From positions 1 through 8,225 of the forward strand of contig JAEDJR010000086.1 of the NCBI GenBank assembly GCA_016296235.1: 8,225 nucleotides of DNA, read 5' to 3'. The number at the start of each line of letters is the position of its first letter. Position 1 is the first letter of the stretch. Origin of the DNA: Oscillospiraceae bacterium (GTDB taxonomy: Bacteria; Bacillota; Clostridia; Oscillospirales; Oscillospiraceae). A model generated the notes under the pieces. It saw only the letters and a program-made list of their open reading frames with translations. It was not told where the DNA came from and ran no database searches. The position numbers and the translations under genes were made by a program. Shown in pieces: positions 1 through 6,677 of the stretch.

Positions 1-3
1 ACC

Positions 4-139
4 GCACCAAGGCTCCCCTGCGTAAGGGGAGCTGTCACGCAAAGCGTGACTGAGGGGTCGGTGCTGGCACGAACTGCCTGCACACAACCCCTCCGGCCCT
101 CCGGGCCACCTCCCCTTGCACAGGGGAGGCTTTCGGTGC
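4..139. repeat. Nested palindromic repeat element (REPIN/MITE-like)
   Basis: The stretch is an imperfect inverted repeat. Its outer ends are GCACC (4-8) and GGTGC (135-139). Each arm carries an 8-bp hairpin with a CTCCCCT core: 12-19 pairs with 25-32, and 109-116 pairs with 122-129. Each arm also has a second hairpin: GTCACGC/GCGTGAC at 34-40 and 44-50, and GGCCC/GGGCC at 95-99 and 103-107. The inner ends GAGGGGT (52-58) and ACCCCTC (87-93) are complementary around a 28-base centre. No open reading frame fits it. The layout resembles two REP-type units in opposite orientation, so a non-autonomous, dispersed element is likely (inference). It lies downstream of the anti-sigma gene and could shape that mRNA's 3' end, but no T-run follows the hairpins on the minus strand. 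Confidence 0.7.
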
Positions 140-187
140 AGCATGTGTTTGTACAAGATTGCTATTTTGCGACAGGCCCTTTTGCGG

Positions 188-1369
188 TTATGTGAGATAC
201 GGCGTCACATCGTCCACGATTTCCAGGCTTTCGATCACCCGGAGGACCTCCTCTGCGGGCAGGGCTTCCGGGCCGCGGCTGGTCAGGACATAGTTGCAGT
301 CCTCCGTCTGCCACAGGGCTTCGGTTTTACCCTCCCGGGCATAGATGGTAACGGTCCAGTCTCCCACAGTGGTCACCGCTTTGGTGTGGGGCTCCGTGGT
401 GGTTTCCCACTGCTGGATGGTGCCTTCGTCCCAGTCCTCCCGCTGCACCAGCTCCAGGGTGATGCGCGTGCCGTCCTCCAGGGGCTTGGTCCAGTAGAAT
501 TCATAGCAGCCCCAGACCAGGGTTCCCATGTCCAGCTGGAAACCATCGGGGATGAAAGTGGGAATCCGTACAATTTCATGGGCCTCCGGCTCCGTGACCG
601 CAGGCGGTTCCACATAATCAACGGATTCATAGGGTGCCAGATCCTCCACGGCCCGGATGCTGGAGAAAATCTCTTCCAGCAGGGTGTCGCTGGTATCGTA
701 GGCCGTCTCCAGGGAGAAAAGGTACTGTCCATCGGACCAGTAAAATTTCCGGTAGCCGTCAAACTGTTCCATTCCTTCCGCCGTCTCGGCCTGGGAGGGT
801 CCTACAGCGATGGTCCAGAGGGTCAGGCCGCCGTACTGGGCCTGGGCGATGGTGTAGTGGTCGTCGTAGCCGGTGGGCAGTGTGTCATAGGCCCAGCTCC
901 CGTCATAGCCGGGGCAGGCATCCTGCCGGAAGGAGATTACGGCGCCGTCCTCCGACTGCCACTGCAGCAGAACGTCCCGGCGCTGGGTCTGGGGCGCGTA
1001 CCGCTCCTGGACCACAGACGTCCAATGCGCTGCCAGATAGGTGGGGACATAGTATGTCTCCAGGAACTCCGGCGCGTCCTCCGGAATGGTCACGTCCGGC
1101 GTCACATCCAGAACGCCCACATAGGCCGCCTCTCGGCCGCTGGGGGTCTCCACCACGGCGGCCGTGTGGGTCTGATTGGGAATCAGCCCCAGAATATAAT
1201 TCCGAACCGCCGGGATGGCGAAGGCTGTGCAGGTGAGCACCGCCACCACAGCGGCAGCGGCCAGAATTCTGGGAATGACGCGACTCTGTCTGCGGACAAT
1301 TGCCTCGCTGTGTGCCAGATACACCGGGTCGGCGTGGGCCAGAATCCGGTACAAATCCTCATTGGTCAT
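188..1369 (-). CDS. Membrane-bound anti-sigma factor, two DUF4367-like domains
   Basis: This 393-residue protein probably holds the ECF sigma factor encoded just upstream at the membrane and releases it on an external signal (inference from operon position and architecture). Residues 1-33 are a short cytoplasmic head rich in charged residues. Residues about 34-55 are one hydrophobic segment (RILAAAAVVAVLTCTAF...). The rest is predicted extracellular. Two similar blocks follow, about 105-240 and 267-384. Each opens with a 'YVPTYL' or 'RIPTFIPDGF' type start, runs through alternating aromatic and charged beta-strand segments, and ends in an 'EEIFSSIRAVED' or 'EEVLRVIESLEI' type helix, as in DUF4367 proteins. 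No cysteine-histidine zinc anti-sigma motif (HxxxCxxC) is present in the head, so sigma binding must use another surface. The ATG overlaps the sigma stop codon (ATGA), and AAGGAGG lies 10 bases upstream inside the sigma gene, indicating translational coupling. The signal sensed is unknown. Confidence 0.75.
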   Translation of the reverse strand: MTNEDLYRILAHADPVYLAHSEAIVRRQSRVIPRILAAAAVVAVLTCTAFAIPAVRNYILGLIPNQTHTAAVVETPSGREAAYVGVLDVTPDVTIPEDAPEFLETYYVPTYLAAHWTSVVQERYAPQTQRRDVLLQWQSEDGAVISFRQDACPGYDGSWAYDTLPTGYDDHYTIAQAQYGGLTLWTIAVGPSQAETAEGMEQFDGYRKFYWSDGQYLFSLETAYDTSDTLLEEIFSSIRAVEDLAPYESVDYVEPPAVTEPEAHEIVRIPTFIPDGFQLDMGTLVWGCYEFYWTKPLEDGTRITLELVQREDWDEGTIQQWETTTEPHTKAVTTVGDWTVTIYAREGKTEALWQTEDCNYVLTSRGPEALPAEEVLRVIESLEIVDDVTPYLT

Positions 1370-1926
1370 GCAAGATAACCCTCCTTTTTCAAATGCTGCT
1401 TCAGTTTTTTGCGTGTCCTGGACAGGATCACCAGGATGTTGGATTCCCGCAGGCCGCAGCGGCAGGCAATTTCGCCCACGGGCTCCGTGAAGAAATACCG
1501 TCGCAGGAATACGTCCCGGTCCCGGGGGGACAGGGCGGCGAGAAAGCGGTTGATCTCCGTTTCCAGATCACCGGCCAGCACCGTTTCCTCCGGCGAACCG
1601 GGCGCTGCCACACATTCCGACAACTCTTCCAGCACGGCGTCGATTTCGCCGCCGCCCCGCCGCTGGGATTCCTGCCGGCGGAAATGGTCAAAGGCCAGGT
1701 TGCGGGTGATGGCTGCCAGGAACAGCTTGAGATTTTTGGGCTGCTGGGGCGGGATTGCCTTCCAGGCCCGGAACCAGGTTTCATTGACGCATTCCTCGCA
1801 GTCCTCGGGACTGTCCAAAATCCGGTGGGCGACGGCGTAGCAGTAGGCGCCGTATTGCCGCTGAATCTCCCGGATTGCCGTCTCGTCCCGCCGGCTGAAC
1901 AGGGTAAGGATCTGTTCGTCCGTCAC
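1366..1926 (-). CDS. ECF-type RNA polymerase sigma factor
   Basis: A 186-residue sigma-70 family protein of ECF size, with only regions 2 and 4. Residues about 22-88 form region 2 (IQRQYGAYCYAVAHRIL, then EDCEECVNETWFRAWKAIP and LAAITRNLAFDHFRR), which binds core polymerase and the -10 element. Residues about 128-180 form region 4 (ALSPRDRDVFLRRYFF, then a helix-turn-helix VGEIACRCGLRESNI followed by LSRTRKKLKQHL), which reads the -35 element. I chose a GTG start at 1926 because AAAGGAGG lies 7 bases upstream; an in-frame ATG at 1962 would add 12 residues and has no comparable binding site. The stop codon overlaps the start of the anti-sigma gene. The linker between regions 2 and 4 is acidic and variable, as usual. 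The upstream sequence contains CGTCTTAT (1966-1973), which may be part of an autoregulated ECF promoter, but I see no convincing -35. The regulon cannot be read from this window. Confidence 0.9.
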   Translation of the reverse strand: MTDEQILTLFSRRDETAIREIQRQYGAYCYAVAHRILDSPEDCEECVNETWFRAWKAIPPQQPKNLKLFLAAITRNLAFDHFRRQESQRRGGGEIDAVLEELSECVAAPGSPEETVLAGDLETEINRFLAALSPRDRDVFLRRYFFTEPVGEIACRCGLRESNILVILSRTRKKLKQHLKKEGYLA

Positions 1927-2064
1927 GTGGCCGCCTCCTTTCTGTATTTTGAGGTCCCTCATCCCATAAGACGGATTTTTGCGCCGGATCTAACAAAAGG
2001 CCATGAAATACGCAGCCACGCCCTATGTCGCCCCTGCAATCGGGGAGCTTTTGGGGTGCGCGGC

Positions 2065-2100
2065 AAAAAGCAGCCTCCCCTGCGGCAGGGGAGGCTGCTT
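2065..2100 (-). terminator. Rho-independent terminator of the GH2 gene
   Basis: Directly after the GH2 stop codon, the minus strand folds into a GC-rich hairpin of about 14 bp (2068-2081 with 2087-2100, loop about 2082-2086), followed by five T residues at 2065-2069, some of which also pair. The stem sequence is nearly symmetric, so weak activity in the plus direction is also possible. The stem core matches the arm hairpin of the repeat at 4-139. Confidence 0.85.
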
Positions 2101-4425
2101 TCACGGCGTATGTTCCAGCACAATGGCAAACCGGACGGTCACCGGTTCCAAACCGGGGGCGGACACGGTCAGCATCGCCTCCCCCGGGCCGGTCGTGCGG
2201 ACATAGGTTCCGCACATGCCGCCTTCGGCGGTGACCACGTCGGGGCCCACCAGCACGGCGGGGCCCTCCAGAGTCAGACGCACCGGCAGCTGGGCGTAGG
2301 GGGCCACATTGCCCTGGCCGTCCAGAATCCGGATGCGGACCGCCGCCATGTCGTAGGTGTCCCCCTCCTGCAGGCAGGTGTGGCTGGGCCGCACCTCCAG
2401 ATGCAGGCGGGCGTCGGGGCAGCGGGTGACACTGGCCACCACCTGGCCGTCCCGGAGGGCGTCAAAGCGCCAGCTGGTGGCCTGGCCGCCCCAGTTGCTC
2501 ACATATTTGCCGTAAAGCGCCACGCCGTCCTCATATTTCATGTGATACCGCGCCATGCAGGCCAGCATTCGTGCCTTATCTGCCGCCGGCATCCCCGCCA
2601 GACCATATTTTTTGGCGGAGAGCAGACAGTACCGCAGCCGCTGGGCCTTGTCCTTTGGGAAGCCCTCCTGGGTTTCCAGCAGACAGCCGATGGTGTCCTC
2701 CACGGGCATGGGGCCGTGGGGCAGAGCCTTCCAGGGGCCAGGCTGCAGCATGGTGACAAACTGGTCGTTTTTATACAGGGCCACCTGGTCGGCGTTGGTG
2801 AACACCCAGACCGTGCCGGTCTGGCCGCCGGGATAGTCGCCGATATCCATGGAGGAGCCCACCTCCAACACCGGCCGGTCCTCCCCCTGGCTGGCATAGA
2901 GGCTGGCCGCCGGCTTGGGGTTGCGGAAGCTGTCCAGAACGCCGTGGTAGCAGATCCGGTCGCCGGAGCCGAAGTCCAGGTGGGTGGCGTAGTCGAACAT
3001 GCACCAGCCGAAGCAGCCGGCGTGCTCCCCGGAGGCCATGGCCGCGTCCAGCACCCGGGCATGGCGCAGGGCGTGCTCCTGCCGCTTTTCCCAGGGGTCG
3101 AAGGCCTTGGTGGGGAACATATGGCCGTTGTGCTCCGAGATCAGCAGGGCCTTGGAGGAATCCGGCGACACGTCCTTTTTCCGCCTGGCCCCGGGGGTGA
3201 CTCCGTTGTGGGAGAAGTCGTTGAAGGCGTAGACGTCCTCCAGCAGGCTGCTCTTTTCCAGATAGCGCACGCCGGAGGTGGCGCGGCTGGGGTCCAGCCG
3301 GTGGGCGATGGCGTTGGTGCGGCTGTAGAAGCCGTCGTCGTCCAGACTCTCGTTGATGCGCACGCCCCAGAGGATGATGCTGGGGTGATTGCGGTTCTGG
3401 AGGATCATCTCCCGGACGTTTTCGCAGGCCTGGGCCTTCCAGGCCTCGTCCCCGATGTGCTGCCAGCCGGGAATCTCCGTGAATACCATGAGGCCCAGCC
3501 GGTCGCAGGCGTCCAGGAACCAGGGGCTCTGGGGATAGTGGGAGGTGCGCACGGCGTTGCACTGCAGCTCCTCCTTCAAAATCCGGGCGTCCTCCCGCTG
3601 GAGCCGCTCCGGCACGGCGTAGCCCACATAGGGCCAGCTCTGGTGGCGGTTGAGGCCCCGCAAAAAGGTCTTTTTCCCGTTGAGATAGAAGCCGTCGGCC
3701 TTGAATTCCGCCGTGCGGAAGCCGAAGGTTGTCTCCTGACAGTCCCCGCCGAAGAGAACCCGGCAGCGGTAGAGCCGGGGATGCTCCGGCGCCCAGCTCC
3801 GGGCCTGGGGCAGGTGGAACAGGTACTCCGTCCCCTCTCCCCGCTGCTCCGCCAGACGGGTCTCCCCGTCCCACAGCTGCACCGTCACCGGCCCGTCCCC
3901 CGCCAGGGTCAGGCGCACCTGGGCGTGGGTCAGGGTGGGGGTGGTGACGAAGATATCGTCAATATACGCCTGGGGCCGGCTGTCCAGCCACACGTCCCGG
4001 TACAGGCCGCCGTAGGTCAGATAGTCGATGACATGGCCGAAGGGCGGGATGGCCGGATCCTCCCGGCTGTCCAGACGGACGGCGATGCGGTTCTCCGCGC
4101 CGAAGGTCACCAGCCCGGTGATCTCCACCCGAAAGGCCGTGTAGCCGCAGCGGTGCCGCCCGGCCTCCCGGCCGTTGACAAACACCACGGCCTGATGGGC
4201 GGCGCCGTCAAACTGCAGAAACAGCCGCCGTCCCCGCCGGCTCTCCGGCAGAAACAGCCGCCGGCGGTAGCCGCAGAGCAGCTCATACGCCCGGTGGTCC
4301 GCCCCGTGCAGAGGCAGCTCCCGCACCGTGTGGGGCAGGCGCACCACCTCCGCCGGGCCTTCAAATCGCTGAAATTCCTCCGTCCACCGGGCCGTGAACT
4401 CCCATCCGCTGCACAACCGTTCCAT
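2101..4425 (-). CDS. Glycoside hydrolase family 2 protein (beta-galactosidase/glucuronidase type)
   Basis: This 774-residue retaining glycosidase should cleave a terminal beta-linked sugar from a short oligosaccharide or glycoside. Residues 1-150 form the N-terminal jelly-roll (motifs FDGAAHQAVVFVNG and HVIDYLTYGGLYRDVWL), 152-238 an Ig-like sandwich, and 239-505 the TIM barrel (KTFLRGLNRHQ, RTSHYPQSPWFLDACDRLGL). The likely acid/base is E359 in WGVRINES and the likely nucleophile is E431 in LLISEHNGH. Residues 510-670 resemble DUF4982 but are interrupted at about 570-637 by a helical segment; a beta-sandwich (about 675-774) closes the chain. There is no signal peptide or membrane segment, so it probably acts in the cytoplasm on imported sugar. 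The ATG has AGGAGG 8 bases upstream. It is a single-gene unit, ended by a terminator and divergent from the deaminase. No transporter or sugar regulator lies beside it, so the substrate cannot be named; beta-galactosidase, beta-glucuronidase and beta-mannosidase activities all occur in this family. Confidence 0.88.
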   Translation of the reverse strand: MERLCSGWEFTARWTEEFQRFEGPAEVVRLPHTVRELPLHGADHRAYELLCGYRRRLFLPESRRGRRLFLQFDGAAHQAVVFVNGREAGRHRCGYTAFRVEITGLVTFGAENRIAVRLDSREDPAIPPFGHVIDYLTYGGLYRDVWLDSRPQAYIDDIFVTTPTLTHAQVRLTLAGDGPVTVQLWDGETRLAEQRGEGTEYLFHLPQARSWAPEHPRLYRCRVLFGGDCQETTFGFRTAEFKADGFYLNGKKTFLRGLNRHQSWPYVGYAVPERLQREDARILKEELQCNAVRTSHYPQSPWFLDACDRLGLMVFTEIPGWQHIGDEAWKAQACENVREMILQNRNHPSIILWGVRINESLDDDGFYSRTNAIAHRLDPSRATSGVRYLEKSSLLEDVYAFNDFSHNGVTPGARRKKDVSPDSSKALLISEHNGHMFPTKAFDPWEKRQEHALRHARVLDAAMASGEHAGCFGWCMFDYATHLDFGSGDRICYHGVLDSFRNPKPAASLYASQGEDRPVLEVGSSMDIGDYPGGQTGTVWVFTNADQVALYKNDQFVTMLQPGPWKALPHGPMPVEDTIGCLLETQEGFPKDKAQRLRYCLLSAKKYGLAGMPAADKARMLACMARYHMKYEDGVALYGKYVSNWGGQATSWRFDALRDGQVVASVTRCPDARLHLEVRPSHTCLQEGDTYDMAAVRIRILDGQGNVAPYAQLPVRLTLEGPAVLVGPDVVTAEGGMCGTYVRTTGPGEAMLTVSAPGLEPVTVRFAIVLEHTP

Positions 4426-4450
4426 TCGCGTCTCCTCCTGGCTGTTTTGT

Positions 4451-4479
4451 TTGACTTTTCTGGCTGTCTGGTCTATGCT
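4451..4479 (+). promoter_or_regulatory. Sigma-A promoter for the deaminase gene
   Basis: A -35 TTGACT (4451-4456) and a -10 TATGCT (4474-4479) are separated by 17 bases, close to the housekeeping consensus. Transcription would start near 4486, giving a leader of about 38 bases. A ribosome binding site AGAGGG (4511-4516) sits 7 bases before the ATG. Confidence 0.7.
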
Positions 4480-4482
4480 TAC

Positions 4483-4511
4483 ATTATATACGCCGGAAGC
4501 GGCAAGGGAAA
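4483..4511 (-). promoter_or_regulatory. Probable promoter for the GH2 gene
   Basis: On the minus strand a perfect -10 TATAAT lies at 4483-4488. The hexamer at the right distance (17-base spacer, 4506-4511) is TTTCCC, a poor -35, so activation by a regulator is possible. Its predicted start is near 4476, inside the -10 of the opposing promoter. Confidence 0.45.
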
Positions 4512-4523
4512 GAGGGTATTTTC

Positions 4524-5876
4524 ATGCGTCTGCTGATTCAGAACATCCGCGCCCTGGTCTCCTGCGACGGGCAGGACCGGGTCTACGAACACGTCAATCT
4601 CTTCTGCGAGGACGGAATCATCCGTTCCATCGGGCCGGAGGCTCCGGCGGCGGACCAGGTGCTGGACGCCCGGGGCATGCTCTGCTATCCCGGCCTGGTC
4701 AACGCCCACCATCACCTGTACCAGTGCTTCTCCCGCAACCTGCCCCAGGTGCAGAACCTGGAGCTGTTCGACTGGCTGACGGCCCTGTACGAGATCTGGA
4801 AGAACCTGGACGAGGACGTGGTGCGCCTGTCCTCCATGACGGCCATGGGGGAGCTGATGAAAAACGGCTGCACCACGGTCTTTGACCACCACTATGTGTT
4901 CCCCGCCGGAGGCGGCGACCTGCTGGCCGCCCAGTCGGAGGCAGCCCGGGCCCTGGGGGTGCGGATGCACCTGTCCCGGGGCAGCATGGATCTGTCCCGG
5001 AAGGACGGCGGCCTGCCGCCGGACTCCGTGGTGCAGTCCGTGGACCGGATCATGGCCGACAGTCAGGACGCCATCGCCCGGTTCCACGACCCGGCCTTCG
5101 GCTCCATGACCCGCCTGGCCCTGGCTCCCTGCTCGCCCTTCTCCGTGTCGGAGGAGCTGCTGCGCCAGAGCGCCATTCTGGCCCGGGAGGCCCACGTCCG
5201 GCTCCACACCCACCTGTGCGAGACCCTGGACGAGGAACGCTACATGCTGGAGCGCACGGCAATGCGGCCCCTGGCCTATATGGAGTCTCTGGGCTGGACC
5301 GGCCCCGATGTCTGGTACGCCCACGGCATCCACTTCAACGACCGGGAGCTGCAGCTCCTGGCCCGGACCGGCACCGGCGTGTGCCACTGTCCCGTGTCCA
5401 ACATGAAGCTGTCCTCCGGCGTGGCCCGGATTCCGGAGATGCTGGCCCTGGGGGTACCCGTGGGACTGGGCGTGGACGGCTCGGCCTCCAACGACGGCTC
5501 CAACCTGCTGGAGGAGCTGCGGACGGCCTATCTGCTCCACCGGCTCCAGTCCAGCGAAAAAGCGCCCTCGGGCTACCAGCTGCTGAAGCTGGCCACCCTG
5601 GGCGGCGCGCGGCTCCTGGGCCGGGAGACGGAAATCGGCTCCCTGGAGGTGGGCAAGTGCGCGGACCTGTTCCTGATCGACGCCAACCGCCTGGAGCTGG
5701 TGGGCGCCTGCCAGGATCCCAAGTCCCTGCTGGCCACCGTGGGTCTCAAGGGGCCTGTGGACTACACCGTGGTCAACGGCCGCGTCACTGTGGCTCACGG
5801 CCGCCTGACCAATGTGGACGAAGAGAAGCTGGCGGAGCATGCCAATCAGAAGGCCGCAGATTATCTCAGCCGCTGA
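4524..5876 (+). CDS. 8-oxoguanine deaminase-like zinc amidohydrolase
   Basis: A 450-residue cytoplasmic enzyme of the amidohydrolase superfamily (AtzA/guanine deaminase/SsnA branch), predicted to deaminate 8-oxoguanine to urate and ammonia. Visible metal and catalytic residues are H62 and H64 (NAHHHLYQ), H230 and E233 (LHTHLCET), H267 (WYAHGIHF) and D318 (GLGVDGSASND). Small beta-sandwich strands at the N-terminus (about 1-55) and C-terminus (about 370-425, ending in a 'VVNGR' type motif) flank the TIM barrel, and the length is normal. The block at about 150-171 (LSRGSMDLSRKDGGLPPDSV) is what I associate with 8-oxoguanine deaminases rather than general guanine deaminases. All key residues are present. 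The gene has its own promoter, is divergent from the GH2 gene, and is convergent with the moa operon. Hydroxyatrazine-type aminohydrolase or SsnA are the main alternatives; the class is secure, the substrate less so. Confidence 0.82.
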   Translation: MRLLIQNIRALVSCDGQDRVYEHVNLFCEDGIIRSIGPEAPAADQVLDARGMLCYPGLVNAHHHLYQCFSRNLPQVQNLELFDWLTALYEIWKNLDEDVVRLSSMTAMGELMKNGCTTVFDHHYVFPAGGGDLLAAQSEAARALGVRMHLSRGSMDLSRKDGGLPPDSVVQSVDRIMADSQDAIARFHDPAFGSMTRLALAPCSPFSVSEELLRQSAILAREAHVRLHTHLCETLDEERYMLERTAMRPLAYMESLGWTGPDVWYAHGIHFNDRELQLLARTGTGVCHCPVSNMKLSSGVARIPEMLALGVPVGLGVDGSASNDGSNLLEELRTAYLLHRLQSSEKAPSGYQLLKLATLGGARLLGRETEIGSLEVGKCADLFLIDANRLELVGACQDPKSLLATVGLKGPVDYTVVNGRVTVAHGRLTNVDEEKLAEHANQKAADYLSR

Positions 5877-5895
5877 CTGAGGCCCGCGGGAGCAA

Positions 5896-5965
5896 CGTAG
5901 GGCGGGGGCTCGCCCCAGCCGCAGGTACACGACCCGAAACGGCGGGGGCAAGCCCCCGCCCTACG
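5896..5965. repeat. CGTAGGG inverted-repeat element, copy 1
   Basis: CGTAGGGCGG (5896-5905) is mirrored by CCGCCCTACG (5956-5965). Each arm continues into its own self-complementary hairpin: GGGGCTCGCCCC in the left arm, and GGCGGGGGCAAGCCCCCGCC (5941-5960) in the right. The two arms are near-identical inverted copies around a spacer of about 20 bases. It begins 19 bases after the deaminase stop codon and no gene fits it. It is probably a member of a dispersed, non-autonomous family (inference). Confidence 0.7.
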
Positions 5966-5981
5966 GAGGAATCCGGATTGC

Positions 5982-6090
5982 CGTAGGGCGGCCAGACCCC
6001 TGGCCGCCGCGTGCAGGCAGTCCGATTTACCGGAACCCATTTTCCAGACCGGCAATGCCCTTCGGCGGGCTGAGGTCAGCCCGCCCTACG
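5982..6090. repeat. CGTAGGG inverted-repeat element, copy 2
   Basis: The same CGTAGGGCGG / CCGCCCTACG ends as in the preceding element appear at 5982-5991 and 6081-6090. The inner hairpins are different: GCGGCCAG...CTGGCCGC (about 5989-6009) and GGCGGGCTGA...TCAGCCCGCC (6064-6073 with 6076-6085). The unique centre of about 50 bases (6011-6062) encodes nothing recognisable. The ends are conserved while the hairpin stems have changed on both sides together, which suggests that structure is kept. Confidence 0.65.
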
Positions 6091-6108
6091 GTGTCTTTTT
6101 AACCTGTC

Positions 6109-6122
6109 CCGTAGGGGCAAGC
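6109..6122 (+). repeat. Fragment of a third CGTAGGG repeat arm
   Basis: CCCGTAGGGGCAAG resembles the start of a left arm of the two preceding elements, but no matching right arm follows before the terminator at 6135. It may be a decayed or truncated copy. Confidence 0.4.
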
Positions 6123-6134
6123 CAATGTACAACC

Positions 6135-6172
6135 AAAAAACAGCTCTCCCGCTGCTGGGAGAGCCGTTTTTT
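6135..6172. terminator. Bidirectional intrinsic terminator between deaminase and moa operon
   Basis: GCTCTCCC (6143-6150) pairs with GGGAGAGC (6157-6164) around a 6-base loop. Six A residues (6135-6140) precede the stem and six T residues (6167-6172) follow it, so the structure ends transcripts from both sides. On the minus strand it lies just after the mogA stop. On the plus strand it is the only canonical terminator after the deaminase, about 260 bases past that stop. Confidence 0.85.
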
Positions 6173-6180
6173 CCGGTATG

Positions 6181-6675
6181 TTATCCGCCGCAGTTGGCGG
6201 AGCCTTCGCCCTGGAGCATTTCCAGGCCGTGGGCGATGGGATCGATGACCGCCAGGAGGTTTTCCTGGGACGCCTTGCGGCTGCCGGGAAGGTTGACGAT
6301 CAGGCTCCGGCCCCGGATTCCGGCGGCGGACCGGGACAGGCAGCCCTTGGGGGTGATCTTCATGCTCTCGGCCCGCATGGCCTCGGGGATGCCGGGGGTG
6401 GGCCGCTCCACCACTGCCAGAGTGGCCTCCGGGGTGATATCCCGGGGAGAGAAGCCGGTGCCGCCGGTGGTCAGAACCAGGGCCACGCCCAGATCGTCGC
6501 AGCAATGGAGCAGCTCCCGCTGAATCTGCGCCGGTTCATCGGGCACCAGGGCCTTGTAGACCACCTCGTACCCCCGCTCCTCCAGAAGGGCGCACAAAGC
6601 CGGCCCGCTGGTGTCCTCCCGCAGGCCCTGGAAGCCCTTGTCGCTGACGGTAATCACTGCCGCTGTATATGCCAT
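6181..6675 (-). CDS. mogA: Molybdopterin adenylyltransferase (MogA/MoaB family)
   Basis: This 164-residue cytoplasmic enzyme is predicted to adenylylate molybdopterin, activating it for molybdate insertion by MoeA. The family signatures are intact: the N-terminal strand AAVITVSDKG (5-14), TTGGTG (69-74) followed by FSPRD and TPEA (75-84), PTPGIPEAMR (92-101), and NLPGSRKASQENL (128-140), which bind the pterin and nucleotide. Length is normal for a stand-alone MogA and no MoeA-like extension is present. I chose the ATG at 6675 because GGAGG lies 7 bases upstream and the family's first strand begins there; an upstream in-frame ATG at 6771 lies inside moaC. It is the last gene of the operon, starting 2 bases after the moaC stop. 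MoaB and MogA are hard to separate by sequence alone, so the symbol is less certain than the family. Confidence 0.88.
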   Translation of the reverse strand: MAYTAAVITVSDKGFQGLREDTSGPALCALLEERGYEVVYKALVPDEPAQIQRELLHCCDDLGVALVLTTGGTGFSPRDITPEATLAVVERPTPGIPEAMRAESMKITPKGCLSRSAAGIRGRSLIVNLPGSRKASQENLLAVIDPIAHGLEMLQGEGSANCGG

Positions 6676-6677
6676 TG

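Noticed and set aside
116..1378. A 420-codon open frame on the plus strand, antisense to the anti-sigma gene
   Set aside because: It starts inside the palindromic repeat, has no ribosome binding site, and lies opposite a gene supported by operon structure and a membrane segment.
2003..2206. Small plus-strand open frames of 67-69 codons between the sigma and GH2 genes
   Set aside because: They run through the GH2 terminator hairpin into the antisense of the GH2 gene and lack a ribosome binding site.
1300..4536. A 1078-codon open frame on the plus strand, antisense to the sigma and GH2 genes
   Set aside because: It runs opposite genuine sigma and GH2 genes, its product shows no family motif and is rich in Gly, Ala, Val and His, and it crosses a terminator hairpin. 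High GC makes stop codons rare in this frame.
4479..5951. A 490-codon open frame on the minus strand, antisense to the deaminase
   Set aside because: The plus strand carries a complete amidohydrolase with all its catalytic residues. The antisense product is low-complexity (Gln, Gly, His, Val) with no recognisable domain, and it runs through repeats and promoters.
6064..6100. Hairpin 6064-6085 followed by TTTTT (6096-6100) as a terminator for the deaminase
   Set aside because: Ten bases separate the stem from the T-run, which is too far for a canonical intrinsic terminator. The hairpin is better explained as a repeat arm.
5896..6122. CRISPR array
   Set aside because: Repeats alternate in direction, vary in their stems and have spacers of unequal length; no cas gene is nearby.
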